This document shows positions 25,264-33,496 of a DNA stretch of 64,000 nt, in pieces. The notes beneath the pieces are model-generated. The model searched no databases. It saw only the letters and a program-made list of their open reading frames with translations, and had not been told where the DNA came from. The number at the start of each line of letters is the position of its first letter. Position 1 is the first letter of the stretch. The stretch comes from Pseudodesulfovibrio portus (GTDB lineage Bacteria; Desulfobacterota; Desulfovibrionia; Desulfovibrionales; Desulfovibrionaceae), in assembly GCF_026000375.1 (NCBI RefSeq), contig NZ_AP026708.1, forward strand, positions 1,738,501 through 1,802,500, in the 5' to 3' direction. Both the position numbers and the translations under genes were made by a program.

Positions 25264-25625
25264 ACCCCCTTTTCGCCTTTCTCGGCCTGGAGGTGGAGAC
25301 TTTCGAGCCCGACCGCGCCGTGCTCCGCCTGGTATGCAGGCCGGAACTGGTCCAGGGAGCGGGGCTCGTGGCCGGAGGCGTCCTGGCAACCCTGCTGGAC
25401 GAGACCATGGCCCACGCCGTGCTGGCGGGCAATCAGCCGGGGCAGAAAACGACAACCGTCGACATGTCGGTCAGCTATCTGCGCCCCGTCAATCCCTGCG
25501 ACGTCCTCGTTTGCGAGGCGGAGGTTATAAAACGCGGCGGTCGGGTGCTTTTTGTCGAGGCGTGTGCTAGGGTCGCCGCAAAGGAAGTCGCCCGGGCCAC
25601 CGCCTCCTTCCTCCTCTTCGCCTGA
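25215..25625 (+). CDS. PaaI-family hotdog thioesterase
   Basis: A 136-residue hotdog-fold protein that probably hydrolyses acyl-CoA or aryl-CoA thioesters. The core helix and active-site stretch AGGVLATLLDETMAHAVL contains the expected Asp/Glu. TTTVDMSVSYLRPV and VLVCEAEVIKRGGRVLFVEA are the strands that follow in PaaI proteins. It overlaps the upstream isomerase gene by 49 bases in another frame, which argues for coexpression. The substrate is unknown. Confidence 0.85.
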   Translation: MPRQYLEAVKHPEQSVNPLFAFLGLEVETFEPDRAVLRLVCRPELVQGAGLVAGGVLATLLDETMAHAVLAGNQPGQKTTTVDMSVSYLRPVNPCDVLVCEAEVIKRGGRVLFVEACARVAAKEVARATASFLLFA

Positions 25626-25754
25626 ACCTCCTCTCCAGAACACGAGCTTCCACGCTCTCCCGTTCGCCTTCCAAAATAAGACTTGCCTTGATCGACAATA
25701 GTGTATAAATCCCTCGTTCCCCGCTCAAAACGGGCCTTTCCGGAGGATTTTTTA

Positions 25755-26858
25755 ATGAACAAGCATGTCGCATCCATAATAATAGTTCTTTCTCTCTTTT
25801 TTTCGGGAGGTTGTGCCGTGGTCCCCGCGCTGATCACCACCGGCGCATCCATGGCCGTACCGCAGACCGCTTCCATGATCATCACCGCCGCCAGCACGGT
25901 GCACAAGACCGTTCTCTTCGCCGCAGACGAACGCAACGCCGACGACATGTTGGCGGACAAGTTCCTGACCTTCCAGGCCCAGGCCATGCTCATGACCGAG
26001 CCCCAGGCCAACATGGACGCCTCCTGCTACAACGGCGACATCTACCTGGTGGGCGAGTTCGCCACCCCCGAGGACCGCGACCGGATCATCACCCGGTTGC
26101 AGGGCATCAAGGGCGTCCGGTCCGTCAAGGGCGTGGTCAAGCAGTTGCCCACCGACATGCTGGCCGCCATCAAGCCCGCAGTCACCGACGGCCATGCAGA
26201 GGCGGTCATAGAGACCGGCCTGTTCAACAAACTCCACATCCGCTCCGCCAACGTGGACGTGGAAGTGGTCCAGGGCGAAGCCGTGGTCATGGGCGTTGTC
26301 CGCGATCGCGACGAAGCGGAACGCGTCATCGACATCGTCAGGGACCTGCGCCCCGAATCCAGCTGGGACATCAAGGTGACCTCGCTGCTCGCCTGCCAGG
26401 ACGCCTACGAGGCGGACATCGTGCAGGACAACGAGACCTACGCCCTGCTGACCCGCCAGCAGATGCTGGACGAGGCGGCCCCGGCCCTCGCCGAGGTGGA
26501 GGAAGAGGCCGACTCCCGGTTGGCCGTGGAAACCGGCGGCAACGAGCCGTCCCCGGCCCTGGAGAAACTCTACGCCCGCTACTTTCCGGAAAAGCCGTCC
26601 GCCTGGCAGACGGCGCGGCGCAAGATGAAGACCCGCATCCTCGACCTGGCCAAGGCCGAGCAGGACCCCCGGGCCAAGATGGAGCTCATCACCCTCTCCT
26701 CCAAGGTCCTCAAGGACAAGCACACCTCCATCGAGCGCAGGTTGATCAAGACGCTGACCACCACGTCCAACGCTTCGGTCTGGAACCATGTGGACAAGAT
26801 CCTGGACGACATCGCTCCGGAACGCGTGGAGCGCATCCAGACCCTTGCCATGAATTAG
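25755..26858 (+). CDS. BON-domain lipoprotein
   Basis: A 367-residue exported lipoprotein: signal peptide ending in FFSGGC, then two BON-like segments (about 70-140 and 145-215, with CYNGDIYLVGEFATPEDRDR and VDVEVVQGEAVVMGVVRDRD). A long, highly charged helical C-terminal extension completes it. BON domains bind phospholipid or associate with the outer membrane and peptidoglycan in OsmY/DolP-type proteins. GGAGG at 25741-25745 sets ATG 25755. The C-terminal half is not recognised. Confidence 0.85.
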   Translation: MNKHVASIIIVLSLFFSGGCAVVPALITTGASMAVPQTASMIITAASTVHKTVLFAADERNADDMLADKFLTFQAQAMLMTEPQANMDASCYNGDIYLVGEFATPEDRDRIITRLQGIKGVRSVKGVVKQLPTDMLAAIKPAVTDGHAEAVIETGLFNKLHIRSANVDVEVVQGEAVVMGVVRDRDEAERVIDIVRDLRPESSWDIKVTSLLACQDAYEADIVQDNETYALLTRQQMLDEAAPALAEVEEEADSRLAVETGGNEPSPALEKLYARYFPEKPSAWQTARRKMKTRILDLAKAEQDPRAKMELITLSSKVLKDKHTSIERRLIKTLTTTSNASVWNHVDKILDDIAPERVERIQTLAMN

Positions 26859-26944
26859 GACGAACGCCGTCCTTGCCCTCCGGGGTATCGTGATTATCCT
26901 CTTCTGACGATCACTCACGACCCTGCCATCCCCGGAGGAACACC

Positions 26945-27379
26945 ATGACCGCCGATACCCGACTCATCGTCTGTCCCGACTGCCAGGCCGTCAACCGCGT
27001 CGTCACCGACCGCGCGAGCGAGGCCGTGTGCGGCAAATGCCGATCCAAGGTCTTTCCGCCCTCACCGCTGGAACTGATCGGTTCCACGTTCGACCGCCAC
27101 ATCGCCAGGAACGAAATCCCGGTGCTGGTGGACTTCTATTCACCCACCTGCGGCCCGTGCCTGATGATGGGCCCACAGTTCGAGGAAGCGGCCCGGACGC
27201 TCCACCCCAAGGTACGGTTCGCCAAGATCGACACCTCGGCGGACCAGAACGTGGCCGCCCGCTTCAACATCCAGGCCGTGCCCACGCTCATCCTGTTCAA
27301 GGACGGCAGGGAGATAGCCCGCCAGCCCGGCGCACTGGGCAGCAACGACATCGTGCGGTGGGTCAGCCCCCACCTCTAG
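26945..27379 (+). CDS. trxC: Thioredoxin 2-like protein (zinc-binding N terminus)
   Basis: A 144-residue cytoplasmic thioredoxin. An N-terminal zinc ribbon (Cys10, Cys13, Cys29, Cys32) precedes the thioredoxin fold, as in TrxC. The active site is CGPC at 69-72, but the residue before it is Thr68 instead of the usual Trp. The cis-Pro loop (QAVPTLILFKDG) is intact. TrxC proteins reduce disulfides, often under oxidative stress. GGAGGA lies just upstream. Pairing with the downstream U32-like gene (45 bases apart) may be an operon. Confidence 0.88.
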   Translation: MTADTRLIVCPDCQAVNRVVTDRASEAVCGKCRSKVFPPSPLELIGSTFDRHIARNEIPVLVDFYSPTCGPCLMMGPQFEEAARTLHPKVRFAKIDTSADQNVAARFNIQAVPTLILFKDGREIARQPGALGSNDIVRWVSPHL

Positions 27380-27424
27380 CCCGCTTTTCCTTGACGGGAA
27401 AAGCCCGACCGGTGACAACGGGGT

Positions 27425-28483
27425 ATGCTCCTGGACGTCCCCTTCATTGCCGAAGGCGGTTATCCCGCCTTCCTGGCCGATCGCCTCGACCGCGTGCGCT
27501 CGGTCCATTTCTCCCTGTCCTCTCCCTTGCTCCAGGACGCCCGACAGCGGTTGGCCGAGGGTGACACCGCCCGCATCATCAAGGAGTTGAACCGGCTCGA
27601 CGGCGTGCGCAGGTACGTGCTCATGAACGGTCGGCTGCACGACCCCGCCCGCTATTTCGACACCCGGGGGCTGGACCGGACAGCGGACCTGCTCAGGCGG
27701 CTGCTGGACGAGGCCGGGCTCCACGGCGTGATCTTTGCGGACGGCTACTTCCTGACCGCCCTGTCGGACCGGTGCCCGGACGTGGCCGACCGGCTGGAAG
27801 GCGTCCCCAGCATCAACTGCATGCTCGACACGCCGACCAAGGTGTTCGCCACCCTGGCCATGATCGGGGAGACCGGCTTCCGCCTCCCGTCCAGGCTGGT
27901 CCTGGACCGTTCCCTGAACCGCGACGCGAACCGTCTCGAAGCCGTGGCCGGAGAAATCCGCCGGGTCCACCCGGACATTGAGCTGCTGCTCATGGCCAAC
28001 GAGGGCTGCCTTTACCAATGCCCTTACAAGGCCGCCCACGACGCGCACATCAGCCTGGTCAACGAGGGGCTGTGCCCTGAGCGGACCTTTGCCATGAACC
28101 GTGACTTCGGCTGCGTTCGCCGGATGCTGGCCGAACCCGGGGCCATGCTCGCCTCGCCCTTTATCCGGCCCGAGGACCTGGCCCGCTTCGAGGGACTCGC
28201 GGACGGCGTCAAGGTCTGCGGTCGCAACCGGGGCACGGACTTCCTCATGCGCGCGGTGACCGCCTATTCGGAGGAGCGCCATGACGGCAACCTCCTGGAT
28301 ATCATGGACGCCATGGGAGATCTGAGCGACCATGTCCACATCCCCAACCCGGCCCTGCCCCCCGACTTTGCGGACCGGGTGACGGCCTGCGACAAGCGAT
28401 GCGGGGCCTGCGGCTGGTGCGCAGGGGTCATGGATCGGATCGCCACCCGGACCGCTCCCGGCCTGGCCGACCTGTCCGGATGA
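27425..28483 (+). CDS. U32-peptidase-like cysteine-rich protein
   Basis: A 352-residue soluble protein. The middle contains NEGCLYQCPYKAAHDAHISL, a Cys/His arrangement like the Fe-S-binding U32 proteins (UbiU/UbiV, RlhA). The C terminus has CDKRCGACGWCAGV, four more cysteines with 4Fe-4S spacing. The N-terminal part is alpha/beta, consistent with a barrel (GVIFADGYFLTALSDR). A role in tRNA or rRNA hydroxylation, or in quinone hydroxylation, would fit the family, but no substrate is indicated. It follows a thioredoxin gene closely, so redox-related function is plausible. Confidence 0.6.
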   Translation: MLLDVPFIAEGGYPAFLADRLDRVRSVHFSLSSPLLQDARQRLAEGDTARIIKELNRLDGVRRYVLMNGRLHDPARYFDTRGLDRTADLLRRLLDEAGLHGVIFADGYFLTALSDRCPDVADRLEGVPSINCMLDTPTKVFATLAMIGETGFRLPSRLVLDRSLNRDANRLEAVAGEIRRVHPDIELLLMANEGCLYQCPYKAAHDAHISLVNEGLCPERTFAMNRDFGCVRRMLAEPGAMLASPFIRPEDLARFEGLADGVKVCGRNRGTDFLMRAVTAYSEERHDGNLLDIMDAMGDLSDHVHIPNPALPPDFADRVTACDKRCGACGWCAGVMDRIATRTAPGLADLSG

Positions 28484-28542
28484 CATTTCCCATCCGTCCG
28501 GATTTGCCGTAGGCTGCAACCATATCAATACAAAGGAGCGTA

Positions 28543-29121
28543 ATGATGAAGATATCTCTCGGAGCCAAGACCCTGGCCCAACCCACCCCGGTCTGGGCAG
28601 TGGGCGCCTTTGACGAGCAGGGCAAGCCCAACGCCATGATCGCGGCCTGGGGCGGCATCTGCAGCTCGGACCCGGCCTCGTTGACCGTATCCCTGCGGCC
28701 TTCGCGCCACACCTATGCGGGCATCATGAAGCACAGGGCGTTCACCGTGTCCGTGTGCCCCGCGAACCTCGCCGCCGAGGCCGACTACCTGGGCATGGTC
28801 TCGGGCAAGAAGGAAGACAAATTCGCGGCCACCGGGCTAACCCCCGTGACCAGCGACATGGTCAAGGCCCCGTACGTGGGCGAATTTCCCCTGATCATCG
28901 AGTGCGAGCTGTCCAACACCCTGGAACTGGGCATCCACACGCTGTTTGTCGGCAAGATCATCGACGTCAAGTGCGACGAGGACAAGCTCGTGGACGGCAA
29001 GCACCCGGACCCGGAAAAAATCCTGCCCCTGATCTTCTCCCCCGGCACCCGCGCCTACCACACCGTGGGCCAAAAGGTCGGCCAGGGGTTCGACATGGGC
29101 AAAAAATACATGAAGAAATAG
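28543..29121 (+). CDS. Flavin reductase family protein
   Basis: A 192-residue FMN-binding split-barrel protein. PVWAVGAFDEQGKPNAMIAA, WGGICSSDPASLTVSLRP and HRAFTVSVCPANL give the usual flavin-binding strands and loops. CANL-like and GKKEDKF segments follow at the expected place. Such proteins in anaerobes often act with rubredoxin or flavodoxin-type partners or reduce flavins. AAAGGAG precedes the start. The gene ends with TAG directly before the in-frame GTG/ATG of the next gene. Confidence 0.88.
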   Translation: MMKISLGAKTLAQPTPVWAVGAFDEQGKPNAMIAAWGGICSSDPASLTVSLRPSRHTYAGIMKHRAFTVSVCPANLAAEADYLGMVSGKKEDKFAATGLTPVTSDMVKAPYVGEFPLIIECELSNTLELGIHTLFVGKIIDVKCDEDKLVDGKHPDPEKILPLIFSPGTRAYHTVGQKVGQGFDMGKKYMKK

Positions 29122-29127
29122 GTGGGC

Positions 29128-30456
29128 ATGTTCCGTCTCGCCGCACGCATTCTCGTCCCGCTCCTGTTCCTCGCCCTGATCGGGTGCGGAACCACGAACC
29201 CGTACGCTCCCATCCTGGACCTGACCGAACTGGCCCAGGACGCAGGGGCGTACCACGGGTTGCCGCCCGATGAGCGGCTGCTCGGCGAAGCAGCGCAGCA
29301 GGCGGCCTGGGACCGGTTCATCGAGGCCCATTTCGACCCCTGGGTACGGACCTCGGCGAAACACACGGCCGAGGAAGTCTTCTGGGGACTCTCCTCGTAT
29401 GCGGGCAAGGAGCTCTTCGGCGAGAACACCCTGCCCCGCGATCCGGGCTGGCTTGACCGCATGCGCGCGGCCTCCCGGACAGAAGACTACCCGAGCCTGC
29501 ACCGCAGGGCCGTGACCGTGGTCAACGCCCACATGCGGGTGTTGCCCACGCTCCACCCCGCCTTCCAGGATTTCCGCAAGGCGGGCGAAGGCTTTCCCTT
29601 CGATTACATGCAGAATTCACTGGTCCTGGCGGGCACGCCGCTGTTGGCCACCCACGTCAGCGCGGACCGGGCCTGGGTGCTGGTGGAGTCCCGCTTCGCC
29701 TACGGCTGGGTCCGGGCCACGGACATCGGCTGGGTGGACGACGGCTTTGTCGCGGCATACAGGACCAACGCCTACGCCGCCGTGACGCGCGACCGCGTCC
29801 CGGTGGTGGACCGCGACGGGCAGTACTGTTTCACGGCTCAGGTGGGCGCGATCCTGCCCGTGGCCGAAACCGCGGACGACGGACGCATGACGACGCTGGT
29901 CCCGGTGCGGGACGACCGGGGCAACGCGGTCATCCACCGGGCCGATCTGGCCGAGGCGGCGGCCCGACCGGCGCCTGTCCCGGCCACGCCCCATGATTTC
30001 GCCAGGGTGGCCAACGAAATGATGGGACGCCAATACGGCTGGGGCGGCCTCTTCGAGAACAGGGACTGCTCGGCCATGACCATGGACCTGATGGCCGCTT
30101 TCGGCATCCTGCTCCCGCGCAACTCTTCCAAGCAGATCGAAACCGGCGCCAGGGTGTCCCTTGAAGGGCTCAACCGGGACGAGAAGAAGCGGGCCATCAT
30201 CGAACGCTCCACGCCCTTCCTGACCCTGGTGCGCAAGCCGGGCCACATCATGCTCTACGTGGGCAGCCGGGAGGGCGACCCCATCGTGCTCCACGCCACC
30301 TGGGGCGTGAAGACCGAGACCGGCGACGGCTTTGGCCGCAAGGTCATCGGGGCCACGGTCATCACCACCCTGGAGCCGGGCCTGGAACTGGACGACCTGG
30401 CGCGGCACGGCGGCGTGCTGCTGGACAGCGTCCTGGCGGTGACCACGCTCCCCTAA
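29128..30456 (+). CDS. NlpC/P60 peptidoglycan hydrolase lipoprotein with SH3b domains
   Basis: A 442-residue lipoprotein: signal peptide with lipobox LALIGC, an N-terminal helical region (about 30-140), SH3b-like domains (about 170-285) and a C-terminal NlpC/P60 cysteine peptidase. The triad appears complete: Cys314 in NRDCSAMTMD, His373 in PGHIMLYVG and His389 in VLHATWG. It should cleave peptide stems in peptidoglycan from the periplasmic side. ATG 29128 is preferred; GTG 29122, directly after the upstream TAG, is in the same frame and possible. It ends four bases into the convergent gene. Confidence 0.87.
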   Translation: MFRLAARILVPLLFLALIGCGTTNPYAPILDLTELAQDAGAYHGLPPDERLLGEAAQQAAWDRFIEAHFDPWVRTSAKHTAEEVFWGLSSYAGKELFGENTLPRDPGWLDRMRAASRTEDYPSLHRRAVTVVNAHMRVLPTLHPAFQDFRKAGEGFPFDYMQNSLVLAGTPLLATHVSADRAWVLVESRFAYGWVRATDIGWVDDGFVAAYRTNAYAAVTRDRVPVVDRDGQYCFTAQVGAILPVAETADDGRMTTLVPVRDDRGNAVIHRADLAEAAARPAPVPATPHDFARVANEMMGRQYGWGGLFENRDCSAMTMDLMAAFGILLPRNSSKQIETGARVSLEGLNRDEKKRAIIERSTPFLTLVRKPGHIMLYVGSREGDPIVLHATWGVKTETGDGFGRKVIGATVITTLEPGLELDDLARHGGVLLDSVLAVTTLP

Positions 30457-30692
30457 TTCTCCTCTTCAAGCCCCTCCCACCGGTCGCGGAACATGTAGTT
30501 GCTGATGTGCCGGTCCCGCTGTTCGCGTATCCAGCGGTGCAGGTCCTCGGGCAGGGCGCGCCAGGCCCCCTTGTCGTCCCGCTTCCAGGCGGGCAGGCCG
30601 CGGTCGCGCACCAGCTCGATGATGTTTCGCGGGTTTTCCCCCACGGCCTCGCAAATTTCCCGGGCTCCCTTCAAACAGATATCCGTGATCAT
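30453..30692 (-). CDS. Small helix-turn-helix (excisionase/Nu1-like) protein
   Basis: A 79-residue protein with a winged-HTH pattern at the N terminus (GAREICEAVGENPRNIIELV, RDRGLPAWKRDDKG AWRALPEDLHRWIREQ split here). That is the layout of MerR-like excisionases and of Nu1-type terminase small subunits. It lies eight bases after the DUF5675 gene in the same direction, so the two form one transcript. A DNA-binding role is likely. Whether it is a terminase small subunit that serves the distant terminase at 19636 cannot be decided. Confidence 0.65.
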   Translation of the reverse strand: MITDICLKGAREICEAVGENPRNIIELVRDRGLPAWKRDDKGAWRALPEDLHRWIREQRDRHISNYMFRDRWEGLEEEN

Positions 30693-30700
30693 GGCTCCCC

Positions 30701-31102
30701 CTAGCTTTGGTCTTGGATGGATACGGTGAAACGACGGGCATCGCCGCATCGGTCGAGAAACTCCCGGAAGGTGGGCCGGGACTGCACCACGGCCCGTTCC
30801 GCCCCGAGCATCCCGAAGCTCCGCCCCAGCAGCACACATCCCCTGGTGTCCGAAACCACGTTCCCCTGATGGAACAGGATATGGTCCCGGCCGGGCACCC
30901 CTCCGATCTCGAAGGTGGTGCCGAAGGAAGGCGACTCCACGCGGCGGCAAACATACTCCCCGGCAGGGATGCAGGATACCTCGGGCAGGTTCCCCAGGTC
31001 AGGCGGCTCAAGGGTCACGCAAAAGACCTCACCGTCCATGCGCAGCACGCCGAAAGTCCCCGAGCGGCTCTTTTCCAATCTGAAAATATCCAATTTTTCC
31101 AT
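30701..31102 (-). CDS. DUF5675 family phage protein
   Basis: A 133-residue protein with the family pattern: SRSGTFGVLRMDGEVFCVTL, then EPP, NLPEVSCIPAGEYVCRR, FGTTFEIGGVPGRDHILFHQ GN (split), and GCVLLGRSFG. DUF5675 proteins occur mainly in phages and prophages; function is unknown, and I only note the conserved Cys and His. It is divergent from the S24-like repressor across a 158-bp region with inverted repeats. That is a phage-style control region. Confidence 0.78.
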   Translation of the reverse strand: MEKLDIFRLEKSRSGTFGVLRMDGEVFCVTLEPPDLGNLPEVSCIPAGEYVCRRVESPSFGTTFEIGGVPGRDHILFHQGNVVSDTRGCVLLGRSFGMLGAERAVVQSRPTFREFLDRCGDARRFTVSIQDQS

Positions 31103-31260
31103 ACGTTACATCTCCTGAATTAGTCATTTATACACATGCACCTGTGTGTACATTGTCAAATGACTATTTGTTAGTCAACCAATACTCGCATATTTATTTA
31201 GACATTTGTCCATATTCCTGTATAACACCTGCAAGCACCAACCATGAAAAAGGGGCAGCC
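31103..31260. promoter_or_regulatory. Divergent control region with inverted repeats
   Basis: An A/T-rich region between the DUF5675 gene and the repressor gene. TAGTCATTT (31131-31139) is inverted as AAATGACTA (31158-31166), and a third TTAGTCA lies at 31171-31177. TACACA-N8-TGTGTA spans 31130-31150 approximately, and GACA-TT-TGTC is at 31201-31210. These are good candidates for operators of the adjacent repressor. Confidence 0.55.
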
Positions 31261-32007
31261 ATGGGATTTACCGACGACGTGCGCCAGGCGCTCATCGACC
31301 GTATCGGCCCGGGAAAGCGGTACCCGAACAACAAGCGGATGGCGGACGATCTGGAGATCGACCCTTCGCAACTCAATCGTTTCCTGAAAAAGGAACGGGG
31401 ACTCAACACCGAGTCCCTGGGACACATACTCGACAAGATGGGCGTTTCCGTGCTCTTCGGCGACGAACCCGAGGACGCGGTCCGCGAGGTCTGCTTCCGA
31501 CCACCGGGAAAGACCCAGGCCGGAGCCGCCGCCTCCAACCCGCAGCCCGACGAATACATGGCCGTCCCCCTGACCCGGGCAGCCGAGGCCGCCCGCCCGG
31601 GGACCGTGCCCGAGGATGCGGTGGAGGGTTGGGTGCTGGTATGGCGGCACCAGGAGTCCCTCCGGTTCCGCAGCAATCTGGTGGCCGTGGCCGTGCCCCC
31701 CGGCGACATGTCCATGGCGCCGGCCCTGCACCCCGGCGACATCGTCATCGTGGACCGCAACGACCGGGACCCCGGGCCCACCGGAAGGATCATGCTCGTC
31801 CGCGAGCCCGGCGAACCGGGCCAGACCCTGATCAGGCGCGTGGGGACGCGACGGCTGGAGGATGACCTTGAATTCGTCTTCTACCCCGACAACAGCCGGG
31901 AATACCCGCCTGTCGCCTACCGCCTGAAACGAGACTATAACGGCGACGTCAACCGGGCCATCTCGGGCGCGGTGGTCTGGGCCTGGAACGACATGTCACA
32001 GAAATAG
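31261..32007 (+). CDS. S24/LexA-like phage repressor
   Basis: A 248-residue protein: an N-terminal HTH (about 1-65: NNKRMADDLEIDPSQLNRFL) and a C-terminal S24-like domain (about 130-245: PPGDMSMAPALHPGDIVIVD). The Ser in GDMSM matches the peptidase nucleophile position. At the place of the general-base Lys the sequence is TLIRRVGTR, so Lys seems replaced by Arg, and self-cleavage is doubtful. ATG 31261 is preceded by AAAAGGGG. It is divergent from phage-type genes, suggesting that it represses them. Confidence 0.78.
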   Translation: MGFTDDVRQALIDRIGPGKRYPNNKRMADDLEIDPSQLNRFLKKERGLNTESLGHILDKMGVSVLFGDEPEDAVREVCFRPPGKTQAGAAASNPQPDEYMAVPLTRAAEAARPGTVPEDAVEGWVLVWRHQESLRFRSNLVAVAVPPGDMSMAPALHPGDIVIVDRNDRDPGPTGRIMLVREPGEPGQTLIRRVGTRRLEDDLEFVFYPDNSREYPPVAYRLKRDYNGDVNRAISGAVVWAWNDMSQK

Positions 32008-32032
32008 CCACATATCACAAGGCGGTTTCACC

Positions 32033-33004
32033 ATGATGGATATTCGACAAATTCACTCCCGGAACAGGTTTGTCCCCGTGCTCCTGGCCTTGGCCGTGCT
32101 CCTGGCTTCCGGGCCGTGCCTGGCCCGGGACGCAGCGCACACGGCCGACTTGCTGGTCAGTGCGGATCGTGTGGATCGCGCAAAAGGCCTGGCCGAGCTC
32201 GAGGAACAGGGCCAGGACATCATGCCCGGCCTGTCCAGGGCGCTGCAATCCGGCGGACTTGCAACGCGGCGGGGCGCGGCCATCGGCCTTTCCCTCATGC
32301 CCGTGCCCGGCCTGAGCGTGGAGCCCCTTGTTCTCGGCCTGAGCGACGACGACCAGGTGGTGAGAAGCCTGTGCGCCCACGGACTGGGGAAGATCGGGAA
32401 GCAGGCCGCGCCGCGAACGGCCCAGCTCCTGACGCATTCGGACAACCGGGTCCGGGTGGGGGCCGCCCTGGCCCTGAGCAAGATGGGCGCGGACGCGGTT
32501 CCGGCCCTGATCGCCATGCTCGACCTCCAGGACCCCGACGTCACGGCCAGGGCAGCCTGGCTGCTCGGCATCCTGGGACGCGACGCCCTGCCCGCCGTAC
32601 CGGCCCTGATCCGGGCGCTGGAGACCGACGACATGCGCGTGCTCCACGTGGTGGCCGAGACCATCGACGTCATCGGGCCCGACCCGGCCATGGCATACTT
32701 CGAGCTGACCATGCTGGGCCACGACCGGACAAACTGCCCCGCGACCCGGATCGGCGGGAACGCCGCCTTCACCCTGGTCAAGCTCCTGGCCCGGCCCGGC
32801 ACGCCCTTGGCCAACATCGCACTCTACACGCTGGCCCGCATGGGTCCGGTGGCCGAACCTGCCCTCAGGCAAATCCTTTCCACCGGCAATGAGAGCCAGC
32901 GCACCGCAGCGGCCCTGCTCATGACGGGCATCGATCCCAAGCTGGCCCGCACCCTGCCCGAAGACCTGCGCCGCACCCTGTCAGGGGCCCTGAAAAACCA
33001 ATAA
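32033..33004 (+). CDS. Exported HEAT-repeat protein
   Basis: A 323-residue protein with a signal peptide (FVPVLLALAVLLASGPCLAR). About seven HEAT/PBS-like helical repeats follow, such as VRVGAALALSKMGADAVPAL and DVTARAAWLLGILGRDALPA. HEAT repeats form protein-binding solenoids. Its position 25 bases after the repressor gene may be chance. No catalytic motif is visible, and the partner is unknown. ATG 32033 or 32036 may be used. Confidence 0.78.
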   Translation: MMDIRQIHSRNRFVPVLLALAVLLASGPCLARDAAHTADLLVSADRVDRAKGLAELEEQGQDIMPGLSRALQSGGLATRRGAAIGLSLMPVPGLSVEPLVLGLSDDDQVVRSLCAHGLGKIGKQAAPRTAQLLTHSDNRVRVGAALALSKMGADAVPALIAMLDLQDPDVTARAAWLLGILGRDALPAVPALIRALETDDMRVLHVVAETIDVIGPDPAMAYFELTMLGHDRTNCPATRIGGNAAFTLVKLLARPGTPLANIALYTLARMGPVAEPALRQILSTGNESQRTAAALLMTGIDPKLARTLPEDLRRTLSGALKNQ

Positions 33005-33017
33005 CAACGGAGTCATC

Positions 33018-33419
33018 ATGCCCGAACTCATCTATGCGCTCATCTGCGCGGACCTGATAATCGACAAGGATTCGAATTCCACCTCGTTCATCCGCACCAT
33101 CGAACACGCCGTGGTGCCGGAACTGCCTGCAACGCTGCCGCCCATCTACTTCGGCAGTCTGTGGAACCTTGAGGAGGCCGGGGAAGAGCCCTTCACCGTG
33201 TCCCTGAACATGATCCCGCCGCAAGGGGAATCCATTACCCTCGGCCTCCAGGAGATCACCCCCTCCGGAACCATGCTTCACAAGATGAACTTCCAGTTGC
33301 CCGGATTGCAGGTCAAGGAAGAGGGCAAACACGAACTGACCGTCGGACTGAGAAACGGCGAGGGCTGGGAGATCATGGCCCGTCTTCCCCTCTACGTGTT
33401 CCGCAACGTCAAACAATAA
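33018..33419 (+). CDS. DUF6941-like protein, 133 residues
   Basis: A soluble 133-residue protein, mostly beta strands, starting MPELIYALICADLIIDKDSN. It resembles the DUF6941 family by its MPELIYALIC start and the immunoglobulin-like strand pattern (FTVSLNMIPP, HELTVGLRNGEGWEIMARLP). Function is unknown. It lies 13 bases after the HEAT gene, so the two are likely cotranscribed. A long hairpin follows. Confidence 0.65.
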   Translation: MPELIYALICADLIIDKDSNSTSFIRTIEHAVVPELPATLPPIYFGSLWNLEEAGEEPFTVSLNMIPPQGESITLGLQEITPSGTMLHKMNFQLPGLQVKEEGKHELTVGLRNGEGWEIMARLPLYVFRNVKQ

Positions 33420-33445
33420 CCCCTTGCGGGCGACACCGCCCGATG

Positions 33446-33494
33446 CAAACGGCCATGGCATGCCTGCCTTCACAGGACATGCCATGGCCGTTTG
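33446..33494 (+). terminator. Long hairpin after the DUF6941-like gene
   Basis: A perfect 17-bp stem (33446-33462 with 33478-33494; loop of 15). The right arm ends in TTTG followed by TTGTATTATA, a weak T-rich tail. A terminator for the HEAT-DUF6941 pair is likely. Confidence 0.72.
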
Positions 33495-33496
33495 TT

